From NAK19 sp034434515 (GTDB lineage: Bacteria; Chloroflexota; Anaerolineae; Anaerolineales; UBA4823), in the NCBI GenBank assembly GCA_034434515.1, contig DAOTZA010000139.1:16201-80200 (forward strand): a stretch of DNA of 64,000 bases, read 5' to 3'. Under the pieces are notes generated by a model. That model was not told the DNA's origin and did no database searches. It worked only from the letters and a program-made list of their open reading frames with translations. This document shows positions 1-8,192 of the stretch, piece by piece. The translations under genes were made by a program, and so were the position numbers. How positions within the stretch are numbered: the stretch's first letter is position 1; each line of letters begins with the position of its first letter.

Positions 1-497
1 CCCATCACGGTACCGATAATGCCCATGGTCGGACCGTAACCTCCGGCAGCGCTGAAGAAGTTGATCCCTTGTGCATGGCGTTCCTGCATGTGATGAATCT
101 CAATCTCCATGATCGCCCGCACCTGGGAGGGGTCAACGCCATCAACGACCATTTGAACACCTTTACGTAAGAATTCATCCTTGATTTTTTTGGCTTCATC
201 TTCCAAAGCCAGCAGGCCTTCGCGGCGGGCTTTATCTGCCATCTTGGCGAGCAGTTCGATGGCTTCGATAGGATTGCTCTTGTGTCCTCCTAAAAAGGCA
301 TTTTTGAACCACATTGGGATTGTTCCGAGGGCTTTCATCGGGTAGGAAATCAAGGTTGCCACAAAGGCGCCACCAACCGTTAACAAAATGGCTTGAGGGT
401 GAGCAAATAATTCGGCGGGTGAACCACCGTCCATGATCATCACCACGGTGATGATGACCATTGCCAAGACCAGACCTAATATTGTTGCAAGATCCAT
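1..497 (-). CDS. motA: Flagellar motor stator protein MotA (N-terminal part)
   Basis: Partial gene: the ATG is at 497 and the reading frame runs off the left edge, leaving about 165 residues. The protein starts with a hydrophobic helix (MDLATILGLVLAMVII), has a second hydrophobic stretch near residues 38-52, then a charged cytoplasmic region and the conserved GPTMGIIGTVMG helix of MotA/TolQ/ExbB proteins. With MotB, MotA forms the ion-conducting stator that drives flagellar rotation. The adjacent flbD gene, one base upstream, supports MotA rather than ExbB or TolQ. The C-terminal half and any motB lie outside the window. Confidence 0.93.
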   Translation of the reverse strand, partial: MDLATILGLVLAMVIITVVMIMDGGSPAELFAHPQAILLTVGGAFVATLISYPMKALGTIPMWFKNAFLGGHKSNPIEAIELLAKMADKARREGLLALEDEAKKIKDEFLRKGVQMVVDGVDPSQVRAIMEIEIHHMQERHAQGINFFSAAGGYGPTMGIIGTVM

Positions 498-498
498 C

Positions 499-714
499 TT
501 ATTCTTCTCCGTAGTAAGGTAACTCTAATGCTGGGTTGTGGATTAATCTCTGATACCGGATAAACTCTGAAATGATTTGCGGAACGCTTTCCTTGACAAC
601 GACCTTTTCGTGGTTAACCAGAGTAATGACCGTGTCGGGCGTTGCCTCTACGGATTGAATCATCTCAGCATTGAGAAAATAGGTTGCACCATTAAGGCGT
701 GTGACTTGAATCAT
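499..714 (-). CDS. flbD: FlbD family flagellar protein
   Basis: A 71-residue protein matching the small FlbD family: MIQVTRLNG start, a short beta-rich core and the TPDTVITLVNHEKVVVKES segment. The family is found in flagellar operons, usually next to motA/motB; its molecular role is not well defined. The stop codon lies one base before the motA start, so the two genes are an operon. No strong Shine-Dalgarno sequence is visible before the ATG, and no clear promoter was seen in the 136 bases upstream. Confidence 0.9.
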   Translation of the reverse strand: MIQVTRLNGATYFLNAEMIQSVEATPDTVITLVNHEKVVVKESVPQIISEFIRYQRLIHNPALELPYYGEE

Positions 715-850
715 CGTTTGTGCTTGTGCTTTCTCTATATCTCGTCAATGTCTTCATTGCTCTGTGCTTGAATTTAGCATAGAGTGGCGGGGAAGTGCAT
801 AAATTGGTCGTGAAGGGTGAGTAAAGAACGCCTAAAAAATGGGTTAGTGC

Positions 851-2470
851 TTATGGTGAGCTGGTTTCCCGGGAATTGATCGGCAAAGACACCGTGAAAA
901 TTGTCCCCACACCTACCTGACTGTCGACATGAATGCTACCGCCGTGTTGTTTGAGAATTCGATGAACCAACGATAGACCCAATCCCGTGCCTCTACCCGG
1001 CGCTTTGGTAGTGTAGAAGGGCTCGAAGATACGGTTGAGTTTTTCGGGTGGGATGCCCTTGCCGGTGTCACTCACGATCACCCGCACTTCACTGGATGTG
1101 GCGGAGGTGACAATGCGAATTTCGCGCTCTTCGCTTTGATCGAACGAGTCGATGGCGTTGGCAAGCAAATTCACCCAAACGCCCTGCAAGCGGTCTTGAC
1201 TTGCCATAATTTGGGGCAGATTTTCAGCGGGTTCGTAGATCAGCGTGATGGAGCGCGAAACGAGTTCATGTTGCATGAGTGAGATGGCACGGTTTAAGGT
1301 TTGATTTACGTCGGTGGGTTCAAAGAGATATTCTTCTTTGCGGGCAAGGTCGAGCAAGTTGCGTACTACCTGCGCAGCGCGTTGGCCAGCCCGGGCGATT
1401 AGATCGACCAGTTCCAGTTTATCGGCATCCTCTTTCAGTTCACGTTGGAGCAATTGGGTATTGGCGATGATGGCGGTCAGCGGGTTGTTGATCTCGTGTG
1501 CCAAACCGGCTGCTAATTGTCCCACTGCGGCTAATTTTTCGGATTGTGCCAGGCTTGCCTCCAAGCGGCGTTTTTCGGTCACGTCCTGCTCGAAGAGGAT
1601 CGCCTGGGTGACTTGATTGGCATCATCATAGATCGGATAAGTGCTGATCTCCCACTCCTGAACTTGATCGTCCTTTTGCCATTCGCGCTTGGTGCGCGTG
1701 GTGGTTTTGCCGCCAAAAAGCGATTCGATCACCTTACAATCAGGGCAGATGTCATCATAATTGTACAAAGCTTCGTAGCAACGTCTGCCTACCAGTTCAT
1801 TTGGGGGGATGTTAATGCGTTTGGCGCGATCCATGTTGACGGCAATCAGGTTGTACTTCTTGTCAACGATATACATCGATACAGGGATGCTATCAAAAAG
1901 GGCGCGTAAAATATTGCGCGAGCGCAAGAGTTGCCACTGGTTGACCTCTAAGGTGGCGTTGTCGATTTTCAGTTGGTTGAGCTGGCGCTGCTGGGAAATG
2001 GACTTGGCGAGAATCATCGCCAGCCTGCTAAGCTGTTCCTGATCTGGTTCGGTAAATTGCTCTTTGGGCACATTAAAGAGGGCAATTGCTCCAAGCAATT
2101 CCTCATCCCAGGTTAAGGGCTGGATGTATAAAGTGTCTAAGGGGAGTTCATCTGCCTGAAACCAACTCGGAAGTCGAGAGTGAGTAGGCGCAAAACCGGC
2201 CTCCTGGCTCAGAAGCTGTTTGGCGATGGGATAAGCCTGCCAGTTCGTCTCTGTCCAAAATCGCCAGGTTGGTTTAGCTTCGGGGGATGTTTTCAGTGTT
2301 TGTTCCAAACCGTTGGGACGAATCAGTAGAAGAGCACCTCCATCCGCCCGAAATGCCTGACAAAGGCTTTCGATAAAATCTTCCTGTAGCGAAGCAACTT
2401 CGATGTTTTCCTGGCAAATATAGGTGAGCAGATTGAAGAGCGTAGCCTGGCGTTGAAGTTGCGGAGTCAT
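851..2470 (-). CDS. GAF-PAS sensor histidine kinase
   Basis: Soluble 539-residue kinase. An N-terminal GAF domain covers about residues 5-170. A PAS domain follows (about 185-300) and contains a Cys cluster (GRRCYEALYNYDDICPDC) of the kind seen in many PAS sensors. HisKA is at about 310-375 with an intact H-box (LAHEINNPL), and the HATPase domain at about 415-530 has an intact N-box (NLLANAIDSF), G1 (DTGKGI) and G2 (GRGTGLGLS). No membrane segment is seen. Its ATG follows the stop of the upstream response regulator with no gap, which suggests translational coupling and that the two are cognate partners. The ligand is unknown. Confidence 0.93.
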   Translation of the reverse strand: MTPQLQRQATLFNLLTYICQENIEVASLQEDFIESLCQAFRADGGALLLIRPNGLEQTLKTSPEAKPTWRFWTETNWQAYPIAKQLLSQEAGFAPTHSRLPSWFQADELPLDTLYIQPLTWDEELLGAIALFNVPKEQFTEPDQEQLSRLAMILAKSISQQRQLNQLKIDNATLEVNQWQLLRSRNILRALFDSIPVSMYIVDKKYNLIAVNMDRAKRINIPPNELVGRRCYEALYNYDDICPDCKVIESLFGGKTTTRTKREWQKDDQVQEWEISTYPIYDDANQVTQAILFEQDVTEKRRLEASLAQSEKLAAVGQLAAGLAHEINNPLTAIIANTQLLQRELKEDADKLELVDLIARAGQRAAQVVRNLLDLARKEEYLFEPTDVNQTLNRAISLMQHELVSRSITLIYEPAENLPQIMASQDRLQGVWVNLLANAIDSFDQSEEREIRIVTSATSSEVRVIVSDTGKGIPPEKLNRIFEPFYTTKAPGRGTGLGLSLVHRILKQHGGSIHVDSQVGVGTIFTVSLPINSRETSSP

Positions 2471-3280
2471 CTAATTCTCGTCGCTTGGATTGATGGTGTA
2501 GCCGTAACCGGGCACTGTGCGGATAAATTTGGGTTGGGAAGGGTCTTCCTCAATCCGTTCGCGCAAGTTTTTGATATGCACGCGGACTAAGTCTGGACTG
2601 CCAGCATCGGAAGGATAATCCCACACTTCGTCGAGTAAACGGGCTGGCGAAAAGATTTGACCTGGATGGCTCATGAGATGATAGAGTAAGTCGTACTGAA
2701 CTGGGGTCAGGCGCAGCCGACCTTTATGCGGCGTGTAGATTTCGTAAGAACGGGTGTCCAGCACATATTCACCCACGATCAGGCAATGTTCCGCTTCAAT
2801 CGCTTTATTTTCAGCGCTGATCTTCTGCAGGATAGATTGAACGCTGGGGGGGAGAACCTCGTTTTTCTTGACCTGGTTATCGGGAGCAAGGATAGTGCGG
2901 GAGCGTTGGCTGCGGCGAAGAATGGCGCGGACGCGCAAGATCAACTCGTCGATATTAAAGGGCTTGCTCAGGTAGTCATCAGCGCCGGCATTGAAACCGG
3001 CGATTTTATCTTCGTCCTTAATTTTGGCCGTCAGGAACAAAATCGGCACATCTTGCAAGGCGGGATCGGCGCGCATCTCGCGGCAGACCGTGTAACCGTC
3101 CATGCCCGGCATGACGACGTCAAGGATCACAATGTCGGGAATGATTTTGCGGGCAATTTTCAGCCCCTCGATACCGCTGTTGGCAACGGTGATCTTAAAT
3201 TCCTCCCCCCGTAGGCTGCGCTCAATGGTGCGGGCGACAATCTCATCGTCTTCGATAACCAGTACATTTTTTGCGCTCAT
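2471..3280 (-). CDS. OmpR/PhoB-type response regulator
   Basis: 269-residue two-domain regulator. The receiver domain occupies residues 1-120 with the acidic pair EDDE, phospho-acceptor Asp in ILDVVMPGMDG, the Thr of FLTAK and the Lys of LSKPF. A winged-helix DNA-binding domain lies at about 170-265 (LRLTPVQYDLLYHLMSHPG, RVHIKNLRERIEEDP, VPGYGYTI). The linker of about 50 residues is longer than usual. It sits between two kinase-like genes on the same strand (6 bases after the upstream one, none before the downstream one). The downstream GAF-PAS kinase is the more likely phosphodonor. Confidence 0.95.
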   Translation of the reverse strand: MSAKNVLVIEDDEIVARTIERSLRGEEFKITVANSGIEGLKIARKIIPDIVILDVVMPGMDGYTVCREMRADPALQDVPILFLTAKIKDEDKIAGFNAGADDYLSKPFNIDELILRVRAILRRSQRSRTILAPDNQVKKNEVLPPSVQSILQKISAENKAIEAEHCLIVGEYVLDTRSYEIYTPHKGRLRLTPVQYDLLYHLMSHPGQIFSPARLLDEVWDYPSDAGSPDLVRVHIKNLRERIEEDPSQPKFIRTVPGYGYTINPSDEN

Positions 3281-3286
3281 CCTTAT

Positions 3287-4774
3287 TTAACCTCCACTTA
3301 AGAATGATACCCGAAAAATCGTTCCTTGTGAATAATCACTTGTGATCGTTATTTCGGCCGTGTGTTGACGAAGGATTTCAAGACAGATGTTGATCTCAAT
3401 CCCATTTCCCCTTCCCCCAAGAGTCTTGAAAAACGTGGTTGCGTTGATCTCTTGTAAATCCTGAGGAGGAATCACGCGACCGTTATCTTGAATGATGACC
3501 TGGGGGAATTCCTCCTGGGAGGTAACAATCCAGATGCGGCCATTCGGAACGCCAGCAACTCCATCTCGGGCAAGGATCAAAAGGTTGACCCAGAGAGCAG
3601 TGAGCTTTTGAGGATTGCCGTAAATGGAGGGCAGGTCTTTGGCAAACCGGGTCTCCAGGGCGATTCCTTCGGCTTTGATTTGTTCCCCGATCAGCGAGAG
3701 GGCTTTCTGCAGGCTTTCGTTGAGGTTGATTTTTTCCTGGACTTCTGTAGGGGAACGGCTGAAGTCGATCAGTTGTTGGACAGCTTTTTGTACCCGCCAG
3801 CCGGCCGCCTCGATTGCCAGGACGGATTCGCGCCCTGGTTGACCAGGGGGAATTTTATTGAGCAAGATTTGCGCTTCGGCGATAATCGTGGTCAAGGGGT
3901 TGTTGATATGGTGAGCAACTCCGGCAGCCAGGTCGCCGATCGCCGCCAGATGGGAGGATTGCTCCAGTTGGCGTTGAGCATTCTGGATGCGTTCTTCCAT
4001 CTTCTTGCGCTGTGTCACATCGCGAATCACATCAATATAACCGATCAAGCGATTGTCAGCGCTCACATCGCGCAGGGGTGCCAGGCGGGAACTGACCCAC
4101 CGTTCCTCCTTCCCGACCATCACTTTTCGCTCAACATCGCCGGGTAGCGTTTTATCTTCGAGCGGAAATGGAGGCAGAGGATTAAATAAGCGGCGATAGA
4201 CTTCCTGAACGGACTTGCCAATGGCTAGATGGGCGGGGAAATTGAAGAGACGTTCTGCTTCGTGATTCCAGTAGGTGATTTTTCCTTCGGTGTCCCAAAC
4301 GACGACCGCGTCGCGCATGTTTTGTAATAAGAGCGCCTGATAGCGGATCTGCTCGTGTTGTTTTTGTAAGGCGCGCTTCAGGCGTTGAGTAGCAACCGCT
4401 TTCTCGATGCGGCGGGGTAAATCCTGCCAGTAGTTGCTCCCTTTGACCAGATAATCGCTGGCACCGCTCTGCAATGCTTGCACGGCAAGCTGTTCGTCCC
4501 CCTGTCCGGTGACCATCAGAACCGGCAGATTAATTTTCCGGTTTTGCAACTGCTCCAGGGCTTCCAGACCCGTCCCGTCCGGCAGGCGATAATCCATCAA
4601 GATCACATCTGCTTTGCTTTCGGGGAGAATTTGCCAGAATTGGCTCAAGGTGCTGGCGGTGCAGATCTCGAATCCTTCCGCTAAGCGCAAGCGTTCGGCA
4701 ACCAGTTGCGCTTGTTGCAGATCATCCTCAACCAGGAGGACGCGAATGGTTAGAGGTAGGGTAGGGTTAGCCAT
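3287..4774 (-). CDS. Receiver-PAS-histidine kinase-like protein with degenerate catalytic motifs
   Basis: 495 residues: an N-terminal receiver domain (about 10-130, VEDD acidic pair, Asp in ILMDYRLPDGTG, Lys in YLVKGS), a PAS domain (about 150-260), HisKA (about 265-335) and a HATPase-like domain (about 375-490). The kinase motifs deviate from consensus. The H-box reads AHHINNPL instead of AHEINNPL. The N-box reads NLLILARDG, where the Mg-binding Asn of NLLxNA is Leu. G1 is DNGRV instead of DxGxG. G2 (GRGNG) is kept. The protein may therefore be a poor or inactive kinase that integrates signals for the OmpR regulator encoded directly downstream. Confidence 0.9.
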   Translation of the reverse strand: MANPTLPLTIRVLLVEDDLQQAQLVAERLRLAEGFEICTASTLSQFWQILPESKADVILMDYRLPDGTGLEALEQLQNRKINLPVLMVTGQGDEQLAVQALQSGASDYLVKGSNYWQDLPRRIEKAVATQRLKRALQKQHEQIRYQALLLQNMRDAVVVWDTEGKITYWNHEAERLFNFPAHLAIGKSVQEVYRRLFNPLPPFPLEDKTLPGDVERKVMVGKEERWVSSRLAPLRDVSADNRLIGYIDVIRDVTQRKKMEERIQNAQRQLEQSSHLAAIGDLAAGVAHHINNPLTTIIAEAQILLNKIPPGQPGRESVLAIEAAGWRVQKAVQQLIDFSRSPTEVQEKINLNESLQKALSLIGEQIKAEGIALETRFAKDLPSIYGNPQKLTALWVNLLILARDGVAGVPNGRIWIVTSQEEFPQVIIQDNGRVIPPQDLQEINATTFFKTLGGRGNGIEINICLEILRQHTAEITITSDYSQGTIFRVSFLSGG

Positions 4775-5083
4775 GATGGTTTCATCTGTTGCAACTCGTG
4801 TGCAATTCTTATGGGGTTATAACTTTGACTTTATCAATAAACCATAAATTCTGCGTAAAGAAGGGCTTGCGATTTTGATAGGTAGGAACAAATAGAGTAG
4901 AGAAGGGCAATGCTTCTCTCTATATCGGTCGCGTAGCGACCTCTCTTCGATTGACGGTGGATAGAAATTGATGGTCTTGACGGGCTATGGGGATGGAACT
5001 AAAAAACAAACCTTGCGGGGCTTTGACGACCCCGCAAGGTCAGAGGAGAGAAACACAAGGGATTTCGCCGAAGGCGAAGGTTT
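4775..5083. other. Intergenic region between thrS and the sensory cluster
   Basis: 309 bases with no credible gene. It contains the thrS terminator (5001-5039) and, nearer to 4775, the AT-rich upstream region of the receiver-PAS-kinase gene. I see no confident -35/-10 pair for that gene. Confidence 0.6.
5001..5039 (-). terminator. Rho-independent terminator of thrS
   Basis: Perfect 10-bp inverted repeat (5011-5020 with 5030-5039) and a 9-base loop. On the minus strand it is followed by a T-rich tract (TTTGTTTTTT). It lies 45 bases past the thrS stop codon. Confidence 0.9.
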
Positions 5084-6874
5084 TTATCGATGCGCAGCAA
5101 TGTCTTGCTGAGCGAGTTCAATGAAGGCTTGCAGGCTCATCGGGCCGGGGTTTTCACCCGATCGCAGGCGCAAAGCAACCTGGCCACTCTCCTGTTCTTT
5201 ATCTCCGACCACCAGCATGTAAGGGATTTTTTGAGTTTGGGCATCGCGGATTTTGGCGTTCATCCGTTCGCTGCGCTCATCGATTTGTACTCTTAAGCCG
5301 ACAGCCTTAAGTTGTTCGGCTACCTGGTGAGCATAGGCAAGGTGCCGATCAGCGATGGGGATTAAGACTGCCTGGACTGGCGAGAGCCAGACCGGAAAAG
5401 CCCCGCCAAAATGTTCAATGAGGACACCCATGAAGCGCTCCATCGAACCCAATAAGGCGCGGTGAATCATATACGGGCGATAGGCTTTGCCATCTTCGCC
5501 GATAAACGTGAGGTCGAAACGCTCGGGCAGATTAAAATCGAATTGAATCGTACTGAGTTGCCACTCTCGCCCCAGGGCATCGATCATCTTTAAGTCAATC
5601 TTTGGGCCATAAAAAGCTGCTCCACCTGCATCAACATCATATGACAAACCGGCTCGTTCGAGCGCCATCTTTAGGGCTTGGGTGGCATCTTCCCAGCGAT
5701 CGGCTTCACCAGCCGATTTTTCTGGATCTCGCGTCGAGAGATAGGCGTGAAACTCATTCATCCCGAAGGCTTGTAAAATGTGGAGGCAGAAATTCAGGAC
5801 GCGATCGATCTCTTCGGGCATTTGATCCGGCCTGCAGAAGAGGTGGGCATCATCCTGGGTGAAGCCACGCACACGCATCAAGCCATGCAAGACGCCGCTG
5901 CGTTCATAGCGGTACACAGTACCCCATTCGGCGAGGCGCATGGGCAGATCGCGATAGCTGTGAATCTGGCTCTTGTAAATCATGATATGGAAGGGGCAAT
6001 TCATCGGTTTGAGAAAATACTCCTCCCCTTCGATGTCGATCGGTGCATACATATTTTCCTTATACCAGGCAAGATGACCGCTGGTCTCCCATAACGAAGC
6101 CCGTCCGATGTGAGGGGAATAGACCAGATCGTATCCGTTGGCGAGATGCTCCTGCTTACAATACTCTTCCGCCAGATGACGGATCAAGGCGCCTTTGGGA
6201 TGCCAGAGGATCAACCCGCTGCCGACTTCTTGCGAGGTGCTGAACAAACCCAACTCTTTGCCAAGCCGGCGATGATCACGCTTTTTGGCTTCTTCTAAAC
6301 GCCAGAGGTATTGATCCAGTTCTTCTTTGGTGCGCCAGGCGGTGCCGTAAATCCGTTGCAACATGGGATTTTTTTCATTCCCCCGCCAGTAAGCTCCAGC
6401 CACGTTAATCAGCTTGATGGCTTCTGGGTTAATTTGTGAGGTGTTTTCAACGTGCGGGCCGCGGCAAAGATCCACAAAAGTATCATGGGTATAGATGGAA
6501 ATCTCGGGTTTTTCGGTTAACGGGTTGCCGTGTTCGTCCGTACCGCCTTTTTCTAAATCGTTGATCAGTTCAAGTTTGTAGGGCTGGTCCTTGAAAATTT
6601 GGCGGGCTTCCTCGGCGGTGATCACCTTTTTCTTAAAAGCGTGATTTTGGCGAATGATCTCTTTCATGCGCTGTTCGATCTTTTCCAGATCTTCGGGAGT
6701 CAAGTTGCGCGGCAGGTCAAAGTCGTAGTAGAAACCGTCCTCGATAGCCGGGCCAATGGTATATTTTCCGTCAGGGAACAACTCTAAAACGGCTTGGGCC
6801 ATGACATGGGCGCTTGAGTGGCGGATACGAAAGAGGAGATCGTCATCGGATTTCATTTCGGTTTTTTTATTCAT
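5084..6874 (-). CDS. thrS: Threonine-tRNA ligase, lacking the TGS domain
   Basis: Class II aminoacyl-tRNA synthetase charging tRNA-Thr, 596 residues. It begins almost directly with the second additional (editing) domain (HSSAHVMAQAV, about residues 18-28). The usual N-terminal TGS domain of about 60 residues is absent. The catalytic core has motif 2 (TVYRYERSG), the zinc-ligand region NCPFHIMIY and the C-terminal anticodon-binding domain (about 490-590). ATG 6874 is preceded by GGAGG with good spacing. There are only 75 bases between it and the T-box terminator, so no room for a TGS domain. Expression is controlled by the T-box leader at 6949-7190. Confidence 0.96.
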   Translation of the reverse strand: MNKKTEMKSDDDLLFRIRHSSAHVMAQAVLELFPDGKYTIGPAIEDGFYYDFDLPRNLTPEDLEKIEQRMKEIIRQNHAFKKKVITAEEARQIFKDQPYKLELINDLEKGGTDEHGNPLTEKPEISIYTHDTFVDLCRGPHVENTSQINPEAIKLINVAGAYWRGNEKNPMLQRIYGTAWRTKEELDQYLWRLEEAKKRDHRRLGKELGLFSTSQEVGSGLILWHPKGALIRHLAEEYCKQEHLANGYDLVYSPHIGRASLWETSGHLAWYKENMYAPIDIEGEEYFLKPMNCPFHIMIYKSQIHSYRDLPMRLAEWGTVYRYERSGVLHGLMRVRGFTQDDAHLFCRPDQMPEEIDRVLNFCLHILQAFGMNEFHAYLSTRDPEKSAGEADRWEDATQALKMALERAGLSYDVDAGGAAFYGPKIDLKMIDALGREWQLSTIQFDFNLPERFDLTFIGEDGKAYRPYMIHRALLGSMERFMGVLIEHFGGAFPVWLSPVQAVLIPIADRHLAYAHQVAEQLKAVGLRVQIDERSERMNAKIRDAQTQKIPYMLVVGDKEQESGQVALRLRSGENPGPMSLQAFIELAQQDIAAHR

Positions 6875-6948
6875 TCCATACCTCCAAATTCAGGTTCAGA
6901 CAATCCAGACTGTTTTCCAAAGGTGGCTAAAAGGTTGATGGAGTAATG

Positions 6949-7190
6949 AAAAAAGCTCTCGCCCCTGGGGCGAGAGCTAACGCTCACACGGTTCCACCCA
7001 GATTGAGCTGATCCGCAGCTCATCTCCTTGCACCGATAACGGGGTGTTCCGTTTCCCTTACTTTGAGCATTGTCGGTTCAGGGTCAGGCTCACGGGTGGT
7101 TTTCGCCCTGGCCTTGTGCAAAGACTTTCAGCCAGTGATCTTTGCTCTCTGGAGCAAGGTGAGCAGGGCTACTCGTCCCGATCTACGCCA
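6949..7190 (-). promoter_or_regulatory. T-box leader of thrS
   Basis: Minus-strand leader carrying the T-box antiterminator motif GGGTGGAACCGTG (6987-6999). A perfect terminator hairpin follows (6955-6965 with 6967-6977) with six T (6949-6954), 75 bases before thrS. Upstream it has the stem I hallmarks: a GACGAGTAG-like base, an AGAGAG bulge and a GCTGAAAG terminal segment. T-boxes sense uncharged tRNA and allow read-through when it accumulates. A Thr codon ACC at 7075-7077 lies in the stretch where the specifier loop is expected, but I could not fold stem I well enough to fix it. The leader starts about 7 bases after the tRNA-Val gene. Confidence 0.9.
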
Positions 7191-7197
7191 TTTTTAG

Positions 7198-7271
7198 TGG
7201 GCGGAACAGGGCTCGAACCTGCGACCTCTGCGATGTCAACGCAGTGCTCTAACCAACTGAGCTATCCGCCC
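7198..7271 (-). tRNA. tRNA-Val (anticodon GAC)
   Basis: A 74-base cloverleaf: acceptor stem GGGCGGA paired with TCCGCCC, D-arm TAGCTCAGTTGGTTAGAGC, anticodon stem CTGCG/CGCAG with loop TTGACAT (anticodon GAC), T-arm with GGTTCGAGCC, and discriminator A. CCA is not encoded. It lies directly upstream of the thrS T-box leader on the same strand. Confidence 0.96.
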
Positions 7272-7282
7272 GAATTGATCAA

Positions 7283-7311
7283 ATTATAACTCAGACTTGA
7301 AATGTCTTCAA
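7283..7311 (-). promoter_or_regulatory. Sigma-70 promoter of tRNA-Val (and probably thrS)
   Basis: On the minus strand: -35 TTGAAG (7306-7311), a 17-base spacer and -10 TATAAT (7283-7288). Transcription should start about 5 bases before the tRNA. No separate promoter is seen between the tRNA and the T-box leader. Confidence 0.75.
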
Positions 7312-7421
7312 GGGAAAATCTGGTCTGTCGATGGAAGATGAATATTTTGTAAAGTTGCTAGGCGTGCGTTGCCACTCGGGAATGGGGGGTGACCTCTAAC
7401 TTGTGGAGCGGGAGGCACGGG

Positions 7422-8177
7422 TCAGGTACAGAAATCCCACAGCCATTGAGCAATCCAATTGGGCTGTTCTAACACGACCATGTGCCCGCTGTTGGGGATG
7501 ATTTCAAAGTGCGCATTCGCCAGCTTTTTCGCCAGCTCTTGGGCGCCAGGAATGGGTGTCATGCGGTCGAATTCACCAGTTAGAATCAGAGCGGGTTGCT
7601 TAATTTTATCCAATTCTCCAGAGAGATCAAACCGGTTGCAAGCTGCCAGGTCTTGATATAGCGTGTGGGGATGATTGTCGAGCAACCTGCGGGCGGTGAG
7701 TTCTTTGAGTCGTTGGGATGTGCCAGGGGCAAAAGACCATTTGATGAGCAATTCAACCGCGCGGGGTAAGGTATCAGGCTGGGCGGCAAGTTCCAACAGC
7801 ACAGGATTGACCGCTAAGCGCGCTGCGCTGCCAATCAAGACCACCTTGCGCACCCGCTGAGGCGCCTGAAGGGCAAGCAGTAAACTGATAGCTCCACCCA
7901 TCGAATGGCCGCAGACATCGACTTGCTGCAACCTGAGACCATCCAACCAGTTCAGCAGGCTGTTAGCTACTTCCTCCAGGGTTTGAAATGCCAGGGCATC
8001 TGATTTGCCATGATTGGGTAGGTCTGGAGCAAGCACGGTTTTATGCGCCAGACGGCGCACTTGTGGCGGCCAGGATAAACTCATTCCACCTGCGCCATGA
8101 ATCAAGAGCAGGGGCGGGAAAGACGATGTCTGGCGTGGTTGAGAGAGAGTGTAGAAGATGCCTGAAAAGTTGGGCAA
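7422..8177 (-). CDS. Alpha/beta-fold hydrolase
   Basis: 251 residues of the alpha/beta hydrolase fold. Visible are the oxyanion-hole region LLIHGAGG (about 24-31), nucleophile elbow GHSMGG (about 95), acid residue in TGEFDRMTP and the catalytic His in NSGHMVVLEQP. There is no signal peptide, so it should be cytoplasmic. The substrate cannot be read from the sequence; esterases, lactonases and related C-C hydrolases share this pattern. It follows the downstream-encoded kinase gene by 15 bases on the same strand, so the two may be co-transcribed. Confidence 0.9.
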   Translation of the reverse strand: MPNFSGIFYTLSQPRQTSSFPPLLLIHGAGGMSLSWPPQVRRLAHKTVLAPDLPNHGKSDALAFQTLEEVANSLLNWLDGLRLQQVDVCGHSMGGAISLLLALQAPQRVRKVVLIGSAARLAVNPVLLELAAQPDTLPRAVELLIKWSFAPGTSQRLKELTARRLLDNHPHTLYQDLAACNRFDLSGELDKIKQPALILTGEFDRMTPIPGAQELAKKLANAHFEIIPNSGHMVVLEQPNWIAQWLWDFCT

Positions 8178-8192
8178 AGTGCTTCTCCTCCT

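Noticed and set aside
7044..7289. Plus-strand open frame across the T-box and tRNA-Val
   Set aside because: It is the antisense of two well-supported RNA elements and has no ribosome site.
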